Source: Rhodothermia bacterium (GTDB lineage: Bacteria; Bacteroidota; Rhodothermia; Rhodothermales; JAAAOL01). From it: 35,816 nucleotides of DNA. Below, in pieces: positions 1 to 8,659 of this stretch; positions within the stretch are counted from its first letter, which is position 1; the number at the start of each line of letters is the position of its first letter. The DNA is taken from assembly GCA_030428385.1 (NCBI GenBank), contig JAUIDY010000062.1, positions 1 through 35,816 of the forward strand, in the 5' to 3' direction. Both the position numbers and the translations under genes were made by a program. The notes under the pieces were generated by a model, which searched no databases, had not been told where the DNA came from, and saw only the letters and a program-made list of their open reading frames with translations.

Positions 1-2350
1 ACTCGTATCGCAGGGCCTTTACCGGATCGACAAGAGCGGCTTTGGCCGATTGATAACTGACCGTGAGAACTGCCACCAACAGCGTCAGGACGCCCGCCAG
101 CACAAACGTGCCGATACCCAAACTCGTGCGGAAGGTGAAATCGCTGAGCCAGGCATCCATTGCGAAGTAGGCCACAGGGACCGCCAACACAAACGCCACG
201 CCCACCAGCCGGGCGAAGTCTTTCGACAAAAGCATCACGATGCCGGACACCGACGCGCCCAGCACCTTGCGCACGCCGATTTCTTTGGTGCGTTGCTCAG
301 CGGCGAAGGCGGCCAACCCAAACAGGCCCAGACACGCGATCAAGACGGCGAGCAGGGCGAAGACCCCAAAGACCTTCCCCAGTTGCACATCGGCGCGGTA
401 GAGCGCGTCGAACGCTTGATCCAGAAATTGAAACTCAAACGGGCGGTGCGTGACGTACTGCTGCCACGTCTGCTCAATGCCCCGCAACGCGCCCGTCACA
501 TCGCCGGCGGTGGTTTTGACGAGCAGGTATTCGTAATTCGGCGGCTCGAGAAAGAGCGCGAGTGGATCAATCCCGTCGCGCAAAGAGGAGTGGTTGAAGT
601 CTTCGACGACGCCAACGACCTCGCCCTGGCGGTTGCCCAGCAGGTTAAAGCGTTTGCCGATGGCTTCGGGGGGCGTCCACCCGAGTTGCTGCACCGTCGT
701 TTCGTTGATCAGGTACACGTAGCCCTGCTCAGTGGTGTAGCCCTCCGACTGCGGGAAGCCGTCGCCTGCGATCAGCCGCAAACCAAGGGTTTCCACCACG
801 TCTTTGTCGGCTTGCATCCCCCGAATGCCGAAAAACTCGCCTTCGGGCAGTTCGAGGCCTTCGGCTTCGAGCGCGTAGCCGCCGCGCTGATAGCCCGGAT
901 AGCTGTTCACCGCCGACACACTTTGCACCCCAGCTTGCTGCTGCAGCGCTGCCTTCAGCGTCGGGTAACTCTGCCGCAGTTGCTGGTCGCCAATAGGCAA
1001 CGCCACCACCTGCTCCTTGTCGAAGCCGAGGTTGGTGGTGCGCATGTAGTCGAGTTGTTGGTACACGACCACCGTGCCCACGATGAGCACGATGGAGGCC
1101 GCGAACTGGAACACCACCAGCACCTTGCGAAAGAGCCCCGCGCCTCGGTTGGTGGTGGGGCTGCCTTTTAAGACCTGCGCCGGACGGAAAGACGACAGCA
1201 ACAACGCGGGATAACTGCCTGCCACCAGACTCACGGTGACGCCGATAACAAGCAAGGCCAAGCCAACAAAGGGATGCATAAACGCGGCGGTGGCCAACGT
1301 TTTGCCGCTAAGTGCATTAAAGGCGGGTACCAGCATGATGGCGAGGGTCACCCCCAGCGCCAGCGCCAGAAAGGTCAGCAGCGCCGACTCGCCGAAGAAC
1401 TGCCCCATCAACTGGCCGCGTCCGGCCCCGGAGACCTTGCGCACGCCCACTTCGCGGGCCCGCCGCGCCGAACGCGCCGTTGCCAGGTTCATGTAGTTGA
1501 CGCATGCTACCAACAACACCAACAGCGCCAGGGCAAGGAACAGGTAGACATACGTGATGGCTCCTTCGACGTATAGGTGTATATCCGTCAGTCGCTGCAG
1601 GTTGAGGGTATAGTCTACCGGCAATCCCACCTCATCGCGGACATCATCCACATAGTCCGTCACCTGCCGCGCAAACGCTGGCCCCGACTGCCCATCTCCC
1701 AGCAGCACGTACGTGTAGAAATTGGCCGAACTCCAGATTTCGCGGGTGGACCATCGGGTGGAGCTAAACGACGCCAGCACCTCGAAGTGAACGTGGGAGT
1801 TGGATGGCATATCCTCGATCACTCCTGTCACCTCAAACGTGCTCCCGCCATCTATGGAAAGGGTTTGCCCGATGGGGTTGGTCGAGCCGAAGTATTTGGT
1901 GGCCGCTGAGGCGGTAAGTACCAGCGTATTGGGTCGGGTGAGAGCCGTCGCAGGACTCCCAGCACGGAATGGCAACGTAAAGACCTCGAACACCGTGGAA
2001 TCGGCGTACATAAATGCGTCTTCCTGAAAAAACTCGCTGCCCTGTTGAATCACGGTGGGCCGGAATGCACCAATGTCATACAGGCGGGTCGTGGCCTCCA
2101 CTTCGGGGAATGTCCGCTTAAACAACGGGGCCACAATCGTGGGCGTGACGACCTGGTCTTCTCCCACCGTCACCCGATAGATCTGATCTGCCTTTTCGTG
2201 AAACCGGTCATAGCTCACCTCATCCCGTACGTACAGCGCCATGAGCAAGCAGCAGGCAATCCCGATGGCGAGGCCAAACACGTTGATGAAGGCGTACCCC
2301 TTGTGACGGAGCAGGTTACGAACAGCAATCTTCCAGTAATTCTGTAGCAT
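1..2350 (-). CDS. ABC transporter permease, FtsX/MacB-like (stop codon cut by window edge)
   Basis: Inner-membrane permease of the MacB/FtsX exporter class, about 783 residues, the usual length for this Bacteroidota-type family. The N-terminus (MLQNYWKIAVRNLLRHKGY) is followed by a membrane segment (VFGLAIGIACCLLMALYV) and a large periplasmic MacB_PCD-like region. A first FtsX block contains NYMNLATARSARRAREVGVRK. A second half repeats the layout, with an FtsX block carrying AAFAAEQRTKEIGVRKVLGAS. The typical family ending DPVKALRYE is reached at base 2 and base 1 is T, so the stop codon almost certainly starts there. The start at 2350 matches the family; an in-frame ATG at 2359 would add MRA. 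No good Shine-Dalgarno site is visible. The partner ATPase is not in this window, so the substrate is unknown; such pairs export lipids, peptides or antibiotics. Confidence 0.93.
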   Translation of the reverse strand, partial: MLQNYWKIAVRNLLRHKGYAFINVFGLAIGIACCLLMALYVRDEVSYDRFHEKADQIYRVTVGEDQVVTPTIVAPLFKRTFPEVEATTRLYDIGAFRPTVIQQGSEFFQEDAFMYADSTVFEVFTLPFRAGSPATALTRPNTLVLTASAATKYFGSTNPIGQTLSIDGGSTFEVTGVIEDMPSNSHVHFEVLASFSSTRWSTREIWSSANFYTYVLLGDGQSGPAFARQVTDYVDDVRDEVGLPVDYTLNLQRLTDIHLYVEGAITYVYLFLALALLVLLVACVNYMNLATARSARRAREVGVRKVSGAGRGQLMGQFFGESALLTFLALALGVTLAIMLVPAFNALSGKTLATAAFMHPFVGLALLVIGVTVSLVAGSYPALLLSSFRPAQVLKGSPTTNRGAGLFRKVLVVFQFAASIVLIVGTVVVYQQLDYMRTTNLGFDKEQVVALPIGDQQLRQSYPTLKAALQQQAGVQSVSAVNSYPGYQRGGYALEAEGLELPEGEFFGIRGMQADKDVVETLGLRLIAGDGFPQSEGYTTEQGYVYLINETTVQQLGWTPPEAIGKRFNLLGNRQGEVVGVVEDFNHSSLRDGIDPLALFLEPPNYEYLLVKTTAGDVTGALRGIEQTWQQYVTHRPFEFQFLDQAFDALYRADVQLGKVFGVFALLAVLIACLGLFGLAAFAAEQRTKEIGVRKVLGASVSGIVMLLSKDFARLVGVAFVLAVPVAYFAMDAWLSDFTFRTSLGIGTFVLAGVLTLLVAVLTVSYQSAKAALVDPVKALRYE

Positions 2351-2477
2351 GGCGCGCATCGGGCGGGTGAGGAGGAGCAAGCTGCATGGCCTGGGGCTCG
2401 GCTAGCCTATGGTTCCTTGCCTTCGGATGAAAAGGGATGAGGTTGCATTTTGTCAAATTAATGGCGTGCCGTTCACC

Positions 2478-2509
2478 AAAAAAGGCCCGGCCCTTGCGGA
2501 CCAGACCTT
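2478..2509 (-). terminator. Rho-independent terminator after the 137-residue gene
   Basis: On the minus strand, an 11-bp stem (AAGGTCTGGTC with GGCCGGGCCTT, three G-U pairs) encloses a six-base loop and runs into TTTTTT. It lies 36 bases past the stop of the gene ending at 2545 and before the ABC permease, so it separates the two transcripts. Confidence 0.75.
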
Positions 2510-2544
2510 CGTTTACGAGAAGATGCGCATGACACGCTGACCCG

Positions 2545-2958
2545 TTATCCCAGGTTCGCACTCACCTCGGGCGAGAAACGCACGTCGCCGCGCGTCTCAG
2601 GCATGATGGTCGCCACCCCCAGATACTCTTCGCTTCCCGCTTCCTGGTTTCCAAAGTTCCAGTTGCGGCGGAAGGTGAAGGTGCGGGTCGACGCTCCATT
2701 CGGACGCACCCACTGCGACCCGACCGTCCCAATAAAGTCATCGAGGTTGCCAATGGAGAGCCAGTGGATGTTGCCATCGGGCAAGGTATCGTAGAAGTCG
2801 CGGCCGTCGTCGCGTTCCACCAAGAAGCCCCGCAGGATGTACCAGTAGTTTTCGGACACCTCGCGGGAGGTCCAGTTTACAGTAATGGTGATTTCAGCGA
2901 ACTCGGTCGCGCTGGAGACACGCCCCACACGGAGGCTGACATTTGAAATATTAGCCAT
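2545..2958 (-). CDS. Unrecognised 137-residue beta-rich protein
   Basis: I do not recognise the family. The chosen start gives MANISNVSLRVGRV; the frame is open further upstream, but that part is Cys/Pro/Arg-rich and unlike coding sequence. There is no signal peptide or membrane segment. The sequence alternates hydrophobic and polar residues (EFAEITITVNWTSREV, TRTFTFRRNWNF), suggesting a beta-sandwich. It is rich in Trp/Tyr/Phe and Asn and ends SPEVSANLG. It follows the SPMA-motif gene by 109 bases on the same strand and is closed by a clear terminator, so the two probably form a small operon. Function unknown. Confidence 0.7.
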   Translation of the reverse strand: MANISNVSLRVGRVSSATEFAEITITVNWTSREVSENYWYILRGFLVERDDGRDFYDTLPDGNIHWLSIGNLDDFIGTVGSQWVRPNGASTRTFTFRRNWNFGNQEAGSEEYLGVATIMPETRGDVRFSPEVSANLG

Positions 2959-3067
2959 GATATTGTGCTGAGATATAGAGAACCCTAGCCGATTCACGGC
3001 CCGGGCTCCCTGATGAGGAGGACAGGCATTTGCGGCCGGCAAACACCTGGAGAAAAAGCACGAGGGC

Positions 3068-3406
3068 CTAGTCGGAAGGCGGCTCGTTGGGCACGGCAAC
3101 GTCCTGCCGGAGCGCATACCGCTTCGAAGCGGGCGGGGCCGTCTGTACTTCTACAAACGTAGCCTCGCCATCCAGCGATTGGGCAGGCGCCTTCGGGGCC
3201 ACCCGCGACGTGCCGCCCGGTATCGCCATCGGTGACCGGAGGATGTCGGCAAAGCGCCCCTGATCAGCAGGCGGATCGGGCACGCCCCGCGAGGGGACCA
3301 GCGCCATCGGCGACCGCATGAGGGGCGCGTCGCCCCGGCCCAGGGCCATCGGGGACTTCAGGAGGTTGACTGCCCGCTTCTTTGGATAGGTTTTTTTTTC
3401 GTCCAT
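3068..3406 (-). CDS. Unrecognised 112-residue protein with three SPMA motifs
   Basis: A small, probably disordered protein rich in Pro, Ala, Arg and Gly. Its start gives MDEKKTYPKK. Three copies of [LI][LM][KR]SPMA[LI] occur at residues 15-22, 29-36 and 55-62 (LLKSPMAL, LMRSPMAL, ILRSPMAI), separated by unlike linkers of 6 and 18 residues. The codons of the copies differ at synonymous sites, which suggests selection on the peptide rather than a recent DNA duplication. There is no signal peptide and no membrane segment. The coding strand has a run of nine A within codons 3-6, a possible slippage site. It could be a scaffold or docking protein, or a multi-core precursor peptide, but no modifying enzyme is nearby. 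Function unknown. Confidence 0.65.
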   Translation of the reverse strand: MDEKKTYPKKRAVNLLKSPMALGRGDAPLMRSPMALVPSRGVPDPPADQGRFADILRSPMAIPGGTSRVAPKAPAQSLDGEATFVEVQTAPPASKRYALRQDVAVPNEPPSD

Positions 3407-4041
3407 CGTACAAAGAACGGTTTGGGTGAAGAAGGGATGTGATGAACCTGACCGCTCCGGAACGACACGTCGGTGCCAGGACCACAAGGCTTGCGCGGGC
3501 CTCTTGTTTTTTTCCTAGTCTGCAGCGTGCCTACCCATCTCCTTTCTAGAATTGACAGGCCTTTGGTGATGAGACATAGAGGGGCCACGGTACATCTTGA
3601 TATTCGTCACTTTTCCGTACGCTGGCTCATGGTTTTCTTGCTTTCATTCAAGATTACTACAATTCCCATCTTCTGAAAGAAGCCCTTAAATAATAATGTT
3701 TTACATGTAGTATTTCCTTTCCATCTTTTTCTACCTGTCATCGTCTCCATTCGCAAAGGCCTTGTCCGAACAAAACAGCGCTCCGGTCAGCTACAAACAG
3801 AGGCAAGAGCCAAACCTATCAGTCGTCTGCATCCGCCGTCATTTCCTGCTTTTTCCCACTTTGCCGTCCTACGACCAACCGTGGGATGTTACAATTTTTG
3901 TCTGAATGACACGAAGTGTCAGGGACTTCTGGTCATCCCGAACCTTCAGCAAAAAGCGTATGCAACCCATGCCCCCGCATATGGCGTACAACCCCCGCTG
4001 ATGCTGGGTCATCTTCCTTCGATTGTATCCCCCATATTTCC
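3407..4041. other. 635-base intergenic region with AT-rich core
   Basis: The region separates the divergent SPMA-motif gene and the GAF-protein gene. About 3630-3740 is markedly AT-rich compared with the surrounding sequence and contains short runs such as TTAAATAATAATG. It must hold the promoters of both flanking genes. I see no convincing open reading frame, tRNA or terminator in it. Confidence 0.6.
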
Positions 4042-6417
4042 ATGCCGATAGATACCGACTTCCTGTTTCGCCGCTCCCTCAGCCTCAAGCCGCTGATCGA
4101 CTTCTGGCGCGGCGTAGCCGAGGACCCTACCGCTCCGCTTGCTCCCCTCGCCCCGTCCATCCTCGAAGCCGTAGATGCCGCTCCCGAGTTGCTGGCTCCC
4201 ATTGAGGACTTCAGCCTCCTGGAGCCCCATCAGGGCCTGATCGAGCGGATGATGATTGCCGTTTTCCCAGCGGGCCTGAGTAAAGAGGTCTATGCCGCGG
4301 CCTTCCCGCCCTTCATGATGATGCCGATCCATGCGACGTCTCGCTTCTATAGGCTCATCGAACATGCGGAAAAACACGAGGACATGAACGAGCAAGTGGA
4401 AACCCGCAAAAAAATCATGCGGGCCTACCACCATTTGCTGGATACGTACTATGGGGTAAAGTTGCATTTTGATGTCCCCATGCTTTTCCCAACGAAGGGC
4501 AAAACAACCGGACTCAGCCGCTACTTCCGGTTTAATGTGGACTTCACCTTTTGCGACCCGGCCTTGCACGGCGACCTTCCACAACTGTCCGATGAAGACC
4601 TGTCGGAACTCCAATCCGACCCGATGAACCTGGACCTCTGGACGGAAAAACTCCCGCCCGACCTCTTTGAGTTGCAGGGCATGGTGATCCTCTCGGCGGT
4701 GGATGTGACGGACCAGGAAGTGCTGTCGCTGCTGAAACACGACCTGCTGCAAAAAGACGCGATGGCATCTGCCGAACGGCTGGATAAGCTCCAGGATCGG
4801 CTGCGGACGCTTTTGCGGTGCCCGGACCTCCAGGTGGGACTGCTGCACCTCGAACGCGTCGACCCCGAAGCCATCCCCACCGCCCGTCCGGTGGGACGCA
4901 GCTTGCTCTTTGGCACCCAGAACGCAGCCCCTGCCTGCACACACGGCCATGTTTCTTCGTACGGCCATGTGGTGAAGAAGATGGAGCCGATTGTGATCTC
5001 CGATCTGGAGCAGGCGCCGTATGAGACCGGCTTTGAGTATTACCTGCGTGAGCAGGGCTTTCGGAGCGTGATGTTGGCCCCGCTGACACAGGATCAAGAG
5101 ATTATCGGTGTGCTAGAGATTGCTTCACCCGCAGCCGGGGCGCTCAACAGCCTGAACGTGCTTAAGCTCGACGAAGTGATCTCGCTGTTTACCACCGCGC
5201 TGCGCCGCAGCCTGGACGAACGCGAGAACCGCTTGCAAGCTGTCATCAAGCAGCAGTACACCGCCGTGCACCCGACGGTGGAATGGCGCTTCCGCGAAGC
5301 CGCCGCCAGCTTCGTGCAACAGCAGATCGACGGCGTCCGGCCCACGCTCGAATCCATCGTCTTCCGCGACGTGTTTCCGCTGTATGGCCTCACCGATGTG
5401 CGCAATTCATCGGTGCACCGCAACGCCGCCATTCAGGCCGACCTGCTGGAACAGGTGGGGCTGGCGCTCGCCGTGGTGATGGAAGCCAAGCTGCATCGTC
5501 CGCTCCCGGTACTGGATGAACTGGCGTACCAGATGGAGCATTTTGTAGAGGAGTTGCAAGGCGAACTTAGTTCGGAGCATGAACTGACGGTTCTCGACTT
5601 CCTGCGCAACGATGTGGAGCCGTTGTTCGACCATCTCGCAGATTTTGGAACCAGCGTGCAGGAGCGCATCGACGCCTACCGCGCTTCGATCGACGCCGAA
5701 GTCGGCATCCTGTACCGCCGCCGCCGCGACTTCGACGCCACCATCCAGCGCATCAACGACACCGTCGGCATGGTGCTCGACATGCGGCAGGAACAGGCCC
5801 AGGCGATGTTTCCCCATTACTTCGAGAAGTACAAAACCGATGGGGTCGATTACAACCTCTACGTCGGCGCTTCGCTGGTGGACGACAAGCCGTTCGACAT
5901 GCTGTACCTGCGCAACCTGCGGCTGTGGCAACTCCTCAGCACCTGCGCCATCGACTGGGCGCTGGAAAAGCTGATGCCAGAGCTTAAGATTCCGCTCCGC
6001 ACCGCCCACCTGATCCTCGTGCAGCACCTCCCGCTCTCGATTCGCTTCCGCCAGGAAGAAAAACACTTCGACGTGGACGGGGCCTACAACATCCGCTACG
6101 AGATCATCAAGAAACGCATCGACAAGGCCCGCGTATTGGGCACCGGCGAGCGACTGACCCAGCCAGGCCACATCGCCATCGTGTACTCCCAGCAGCGCGA
6201 GATTGCGGAATACCACCGTTACCTCGACTTTCTGCGGGCCTCTGGCTACCTCACCGGCGACGCCGAGGAGCTGGAGCTTGAGGACTTGCAGGGCGTACAC
6301 GGGCTCAAGGCACTGCGGATCGCTATCGCCCCGCCCCCGCCCGAAATGGGCGACGGGCAAGCCGTGGACACCGCCCTGCCTGAAATCGAAGCCACCCCCG
6401 CAGAAACCGCCGCCTGA
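4042..6417 (+). CDS. Large GAF-domain protein of unknown function
   Basis: A 791-residue cytoplasmic protein starting MPIDTDFLFRRSLSLKPLIDFW. It has no signal peptide or membrane segment. A GAF-like sensor domain lies at roughly residues 230-400, with the typical PIVISDLEQAP and FRSVMLAPLTQDQEIIGVLEIAS stretches. The N-terminal ~230 residues and C-terminal ~390 residues match nothing I can name. The C-terminal part is helical and contains a coiled-coil-like RRRRDFDATIQRINDTVGMVLDM. No histidine-kinase, GGDEF or output-domain motif is visible. The start was chosen because upstream in-frame sequence looks non-coding. The next gene follows after 76 bases on the same strand. The ligand and the output are unknown. 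Confidence 0.88.
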   Translation: MPIDTDFLFRRSLSLKPLIDFWRGVAEDPTAPLAPLAPSILEAVDAAPELLAPIEDFSLLEPHQGLIERMMIAVFPAGLSKEVYAAAFPPFMMMPIHATSRFYRLIEHAEKHEDMNEQVETRKKIMRAYHHLLDTYYGVKLHFDVPMLFPTKGKTTGLSRYFRFNVDFTFCDPALHGDLPQLSDEDLSELQSDPMNLDLWTEKLPPDLFELQGMVILSAVDVTDQEVLSLLKHDLLQKDAMASAERLDKLQDRLRTLLRCPDLQVGLLHLERVDPEAIPTARPVGRSLLFGTQNAAPACTHGHVSSYGHVVKKMEPIVISDLEQAPYETGFEYYLREQGFRSVMLAPLTQDQEIIGVLEIASPAAGALNSLNVLKLDEVISLFTTALRRSLDERENRLQAVIKQQYTAVHPTVEWRFREAAASFVQQQIDGVRPTLESIVFRDVFPLYGLTDVRNSSVHRNAAIQADLLEQVGLALAVVMEAKLHRPLPVLDELAYQMEHFVEELQGELSSEHELTVLDFLRNDVEPLFDHLADFGTSVQERIDAYRASIDAEVGILYRRRRDFDATIQRINDTVGMVLDMRQEQAQAMFPHYFEKYKTDGVDYNLYVGASLVDDKPFDMLYLRNLRLWQLLSTCAIDWALEKLMPELKIPLRTAHLILVQHLPLSIRFRQEEKHFDVDGAYNIRYEIIKKRIDKARVLGTGERLTQPGHIAIVYSQQREIAEYHRYLDFLRASGYLTGDAEELELEDLQGVHGLKALRIAIAPPPPEMGDGQAVDTALPEIEATPAETAA

Positions 6418-6493
6418 ACACCGTCATTCTCAACACGATCCTCCTCAAACCTACGTACCGAAACGGTCTGAACCGCGACCAACTGTTTGTCTT

Positions 6494-7420
6494 ATGAAAT
6501 ACTTTGTGTTTGTTTTTGTGCTCGCCCTTTCGGGAATCGGGTGTACGCCTGTTCAGGGACAAGGCGATACGTCGCGCCGCGACCAGATCCACGCCAACCT
6601 GCAGGTGCATTTCCCGCAGCTTCGGGAGTATGAGTTTACGGTGGGACCGCTCGAAGAAAGTGGCATTGAGGGGCTGGATCAGGGCAGCTTCGTGATTGGG
6701 GCCAACCAGCAAACACAGCGCTTTCTCGTCACCGAAGACAACAAGATGCTGTATTTCATCGGCGGCGACCCGATTGACGTGAGCATGTCGCCTGAAGAAG
6801 TGGAAGCCACCCTGGCTGCCGCCCGCGAGTTAGAGGCCGAGCAAAACCGGCAGCGGGCCACCGCTTTGATGGCCGCGCTGCCCGACCTGCCGTCGAAGGG
6901 CAGTCCGAACGCCCGCGTCACCATCGTGGAGTTTTCCGACTTCCAGTGCCCGTACTGCGCGCGGGGCAATCAGATCATGGAGCAGGTGCTTGCACAGCAC
7001 GAGGATGACATTCGGTTCATCTTCGCCCACTTTCCGCTGCCCAACCACGACTGGGCACGCCCGGCCTCCATTGCCGCCGAGTGCGCCAACAACCAGGACA
7101 GCGACGCCTTCTGGTCGCTGCACGACGACTACTTTGCCAACCAGCGCCAGCTTACCACCGACAACGTGCTGCTGCGCAGCCGCAGCTTCCTCTCCAACGC
7201 GGGCATTGACCTCGACGTGTGGGAAAGCTGTGCCATGGACGCCACCACGGCTGAGCACCAGGAAGCCGCCCGCAAGGTAGATTTGGCGATGGCGGTGGGC
7301 CAGCAGTTCGGCGTCTCGGGCACACCAGGCTTCTTTATCAACGGCCACTTCGTCAACGGCGCCCAGCCCCCCGCCACCTTCGAGCGCTATATCCAGCAGG
7401 CGAAAGAAGACGTGCAGTAA
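6494..7420 (+). CDS. DsbA-like thioredoxin-fold lipoprotein
   Basis: A 308-residue exported thiol-disulfide protein. The signal peptide MKYFVFVFVLALSGIGC ends in a somewhat weak lipobox with Cys17. Residues ~24-135 form an extra N-terminal domain (FTVGPLEESGIEGLDQGSFVI... and a helical ELEAEQNRQRATALMAALP linker). The C-terminal Thioredoxin_4/DsbA-type domain carries the active site FSDFQCPYCARG (Cys152 and Cys155) and the cis-Pro loop GVSGTPGFFING. It probably oxidises or isomerises disulfides of exported proteins in the periplasm. The start follows the GAF-gene stop by 76 bases, so co-transcription is possible. The frame is open upstream but only the chosen start gives a signal peptide. Confidence 0.92.
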   Translation: MKYFVFVFVLALSGIGCTPVQGQGDTSRRDQIHANLQVHFPQLREYEFTVGPLEESGIEGLDQGSFVIGANQQTQRFLVTEDNKMLYFIGGDPIDVSMSPEEVEATLAAARELEAEQNRQRATALMAALPDLPSKGSPNARVTIVEFSDFQCPYCARGNQIMEQVLAQHEDDIRFIFAHFPLPNHDWARPASIAAECANNQDSDAFWSLHDDYFANQRQLTTDNVLLRSRSFLSNAGIDLDVWESCAMDATTAEHQEAARKVDLAMAVGQQFGVSGTPGFFINGHFVNGAQPPATFERYIQQAKEDVQ

Positions 7421-7509
7421 GGAGGTTTGAGGCGAAGAAAGGAAGCACCGAGGAAACGAAGCGGGAATCGGTTGTTTCGCTTGACGTAGCTACACAACAA
7501 CGTGTTGCT

Positions 7510-7540
7510 TTTGCGCAAGCGGGTACCCATGCTATCTTTG
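7510..7540 (+). promoter_or_regulatory. Bacteroidota-type promoter-like sequence (TTTG-N19-TATCTTTG)
   Basis: TTTG and TATCTTTG are separated by exactly 19 bases, matching the -33/-7 consensus TTTG-N19-TAnnTTTG known for Bacteroidota. It points rightwards into a gap whose only other gene is convergent, so it would drive either the small frame at 7602-7709 or an antisense RNA to the dioxygenase gene. Confidence 0.4.
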
Positions 7541-7601
7541 CCCTTTAGCAAATTACGACAAATCCAGCCTGCGTCATCTCCACGGGTCGTCGTATCATCA
7601 G

Positions 7602-7709
7602 ATGCTGCGTCAAGTCATTCGACTGCGCCAGATACGAATCCGAGTACAGCGGATGAAGCACGTCACGAATACGTGTGCATTACGTTCGAGTCCGAGCGAA
7701 GACGGATGA
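7602..7709 (+). CDS. Possible 35-residue arginine-rich peptide
   Basis: An ATG-to-TGA frame of 35 codons lies about 60 bases after a promoter-like sequence and stops 10 bases before the convergent dioxygenase stop, so it fits the gap neatly. The N-terminal half is strongly basic and amphipathic (MLRQVIRLRQIRIRVQRMK). There is no clear Shine-Dalgarno site. A chance frame is quite possible, and I cannot name a family. Confidence 0.25.
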   Translation: MLRQVIRLRQIRIRVQRMKHVTNTCALRSSPSEDG

Positions 7710-7719
7710 CGCACCGCTC

Positions 7720-8547
7720 TTACGCAACCTGAATGGTGTGATACGCAAGCAACGTACCATCGGTGTTCTGCTGCGTTGCCAGCAGGAAATTCTCATATCC
7801 CGAAGAGGGGAATACGGTGTCTCGGCCGCCGGACAGGGTGGTGTCCTGTTCACCCCTACTGCTGTACCGTTCATGTGTCGTACAGATCTCCCGGGCGAAT
7901 GCATCCGTAAAGCAGAACTGTGAAATAACCTTCGACTGCCCGGACCCATCGCTGACGGAAAAATGAATATGGATCGTGCGCCCTCTGTACCATCCCGGAA
8001 AACAGGTCTTGAAATTGACTCGGCCGTTCGAATCGGTGACCAACATGCCCCGAAACCAGGTGCTTTGTTCGGCCTCATCGTCACCTCCAGTGCAGAATCC
8101 CCCGGCAAACCGGCCGGCGTCTTCACTATCACTCGTGTCACCCGAATAGACGCCTCGATTGTCGCAGTGCCAGACCTCGACGAGGTGGCCCTCGAGGGGC
8201 TCGCAATTGCTGTCAACCACGCGCAAGCACAACTGCATTGGAAGACCCGCGAGCCCCAATGAAATATCTTCCCCGGTCGCATCCTCGAAATAGCAGGGGC
8301 CTTCGGTGGTCGGCTGCGTCAGGGATACGGTGCACGTATTGCCACTTGCGAAGATGTCATCGGCAGGGTAGTCAACCGTGATTAGGTCCGTTCCGCCAGA
8401 TGCCCACTCCGTCGAGCGAACGATGTCATCCATGTCCGTATCTTCCCCAACTCCGTTGGAATCGCATCCCAGTGGAACGAACAGGGATGCGATGGGCGTC
8501 CAAAACAAGCTCTTGATCAACTTGCGTCGTCCGGAGGATTTTTTCAT
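7720..8547 (-). CDS. Exported intradiol ring-cleavage dioxygenase
   Basis: A 275-residue member of the protocatechuate 3,4-/catechol 1,2-dioxygenase-like family, which cleave catechols between the hydroxyls with Fe(III). The core shows TTEGPCYFE (first Tyr ligand), LCLRVVDSNCEPLEGHLVEVWHCDNRGVYSG, and FKTCFPGWYRGRTIHIHF (second Tyr and the two His ligands). The N-terminus MKKSSGRRKLIKSLFWTPIASLFVPLGC has a twin-arginine-like RRKLIK and a possible lipidation Cys, so it is likely exported, perhaps by Tat. An acidic low-complexity linker follows. Exported members of this family are poorly characterised. No other aromatic-degradation gene is present, so the substrate is unknown. An unusual number of cysteines suggests disulfides. 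Confidence 0.9.
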   Translation of the reverse strand: MKKSSGRRKLIKSLFWTPIASLFVPLGCDSNGVGEDTDMDDIVRSTEWASGGTDLITVDYPADDIFASGNTCTVSLTQPTTEGPCYFEDATGEDISLGLAGLPMQLCLRVVDSNCEPLEGHLVEVWHCDNRGVYSGDTSDSEDAGRFAGGFCTGGDDEAEQSTWFRGMLVTDSNGRVNFKTCFPGWYRGRTIHIHFSVSDGSGQSKVISQFCFTDAFAREICTTHERYSSRGEQDTTLSGGRDTVFPSSGYENFLLATQQNTDGTLLAYHTIQVA

Positions 8548-8659
8548 AACTGTATCTCTTTCGTTGATTTAGGTGTTGGGGGACGCCGCTATTAAACGCA
8601 AAAAGCAACTTGAATATTACCTCTTGAGCGCTTGTAGGGATCGAATTTTTGCTCGCAGC

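Noticed and set aside
50-1171. Long plus-strand open frame (373 codons) in the first kilobase
   Set aside because: It is antisense to the ABC permease, whose protein shows clear family motifs to the very edge; the plus-strand product is His/Gln/Arg-rich and unlike any protein family.
3552-3580. TTGACA-N17-CATAGA, a sigma-70-like promoter
   Set aside because: The -10 half is weak, the next plus-strand gene begins over 450 bases away, and other promoter-like sites here follow the TTTG/TAnnTTTG pattern.
4009-6360. Long minus-strand open frames opposite the GAF-protein gene
   Set aside because: They are shadows of a high-GC coding region, with low-complexity His/Gln/Val composition and no motifs.
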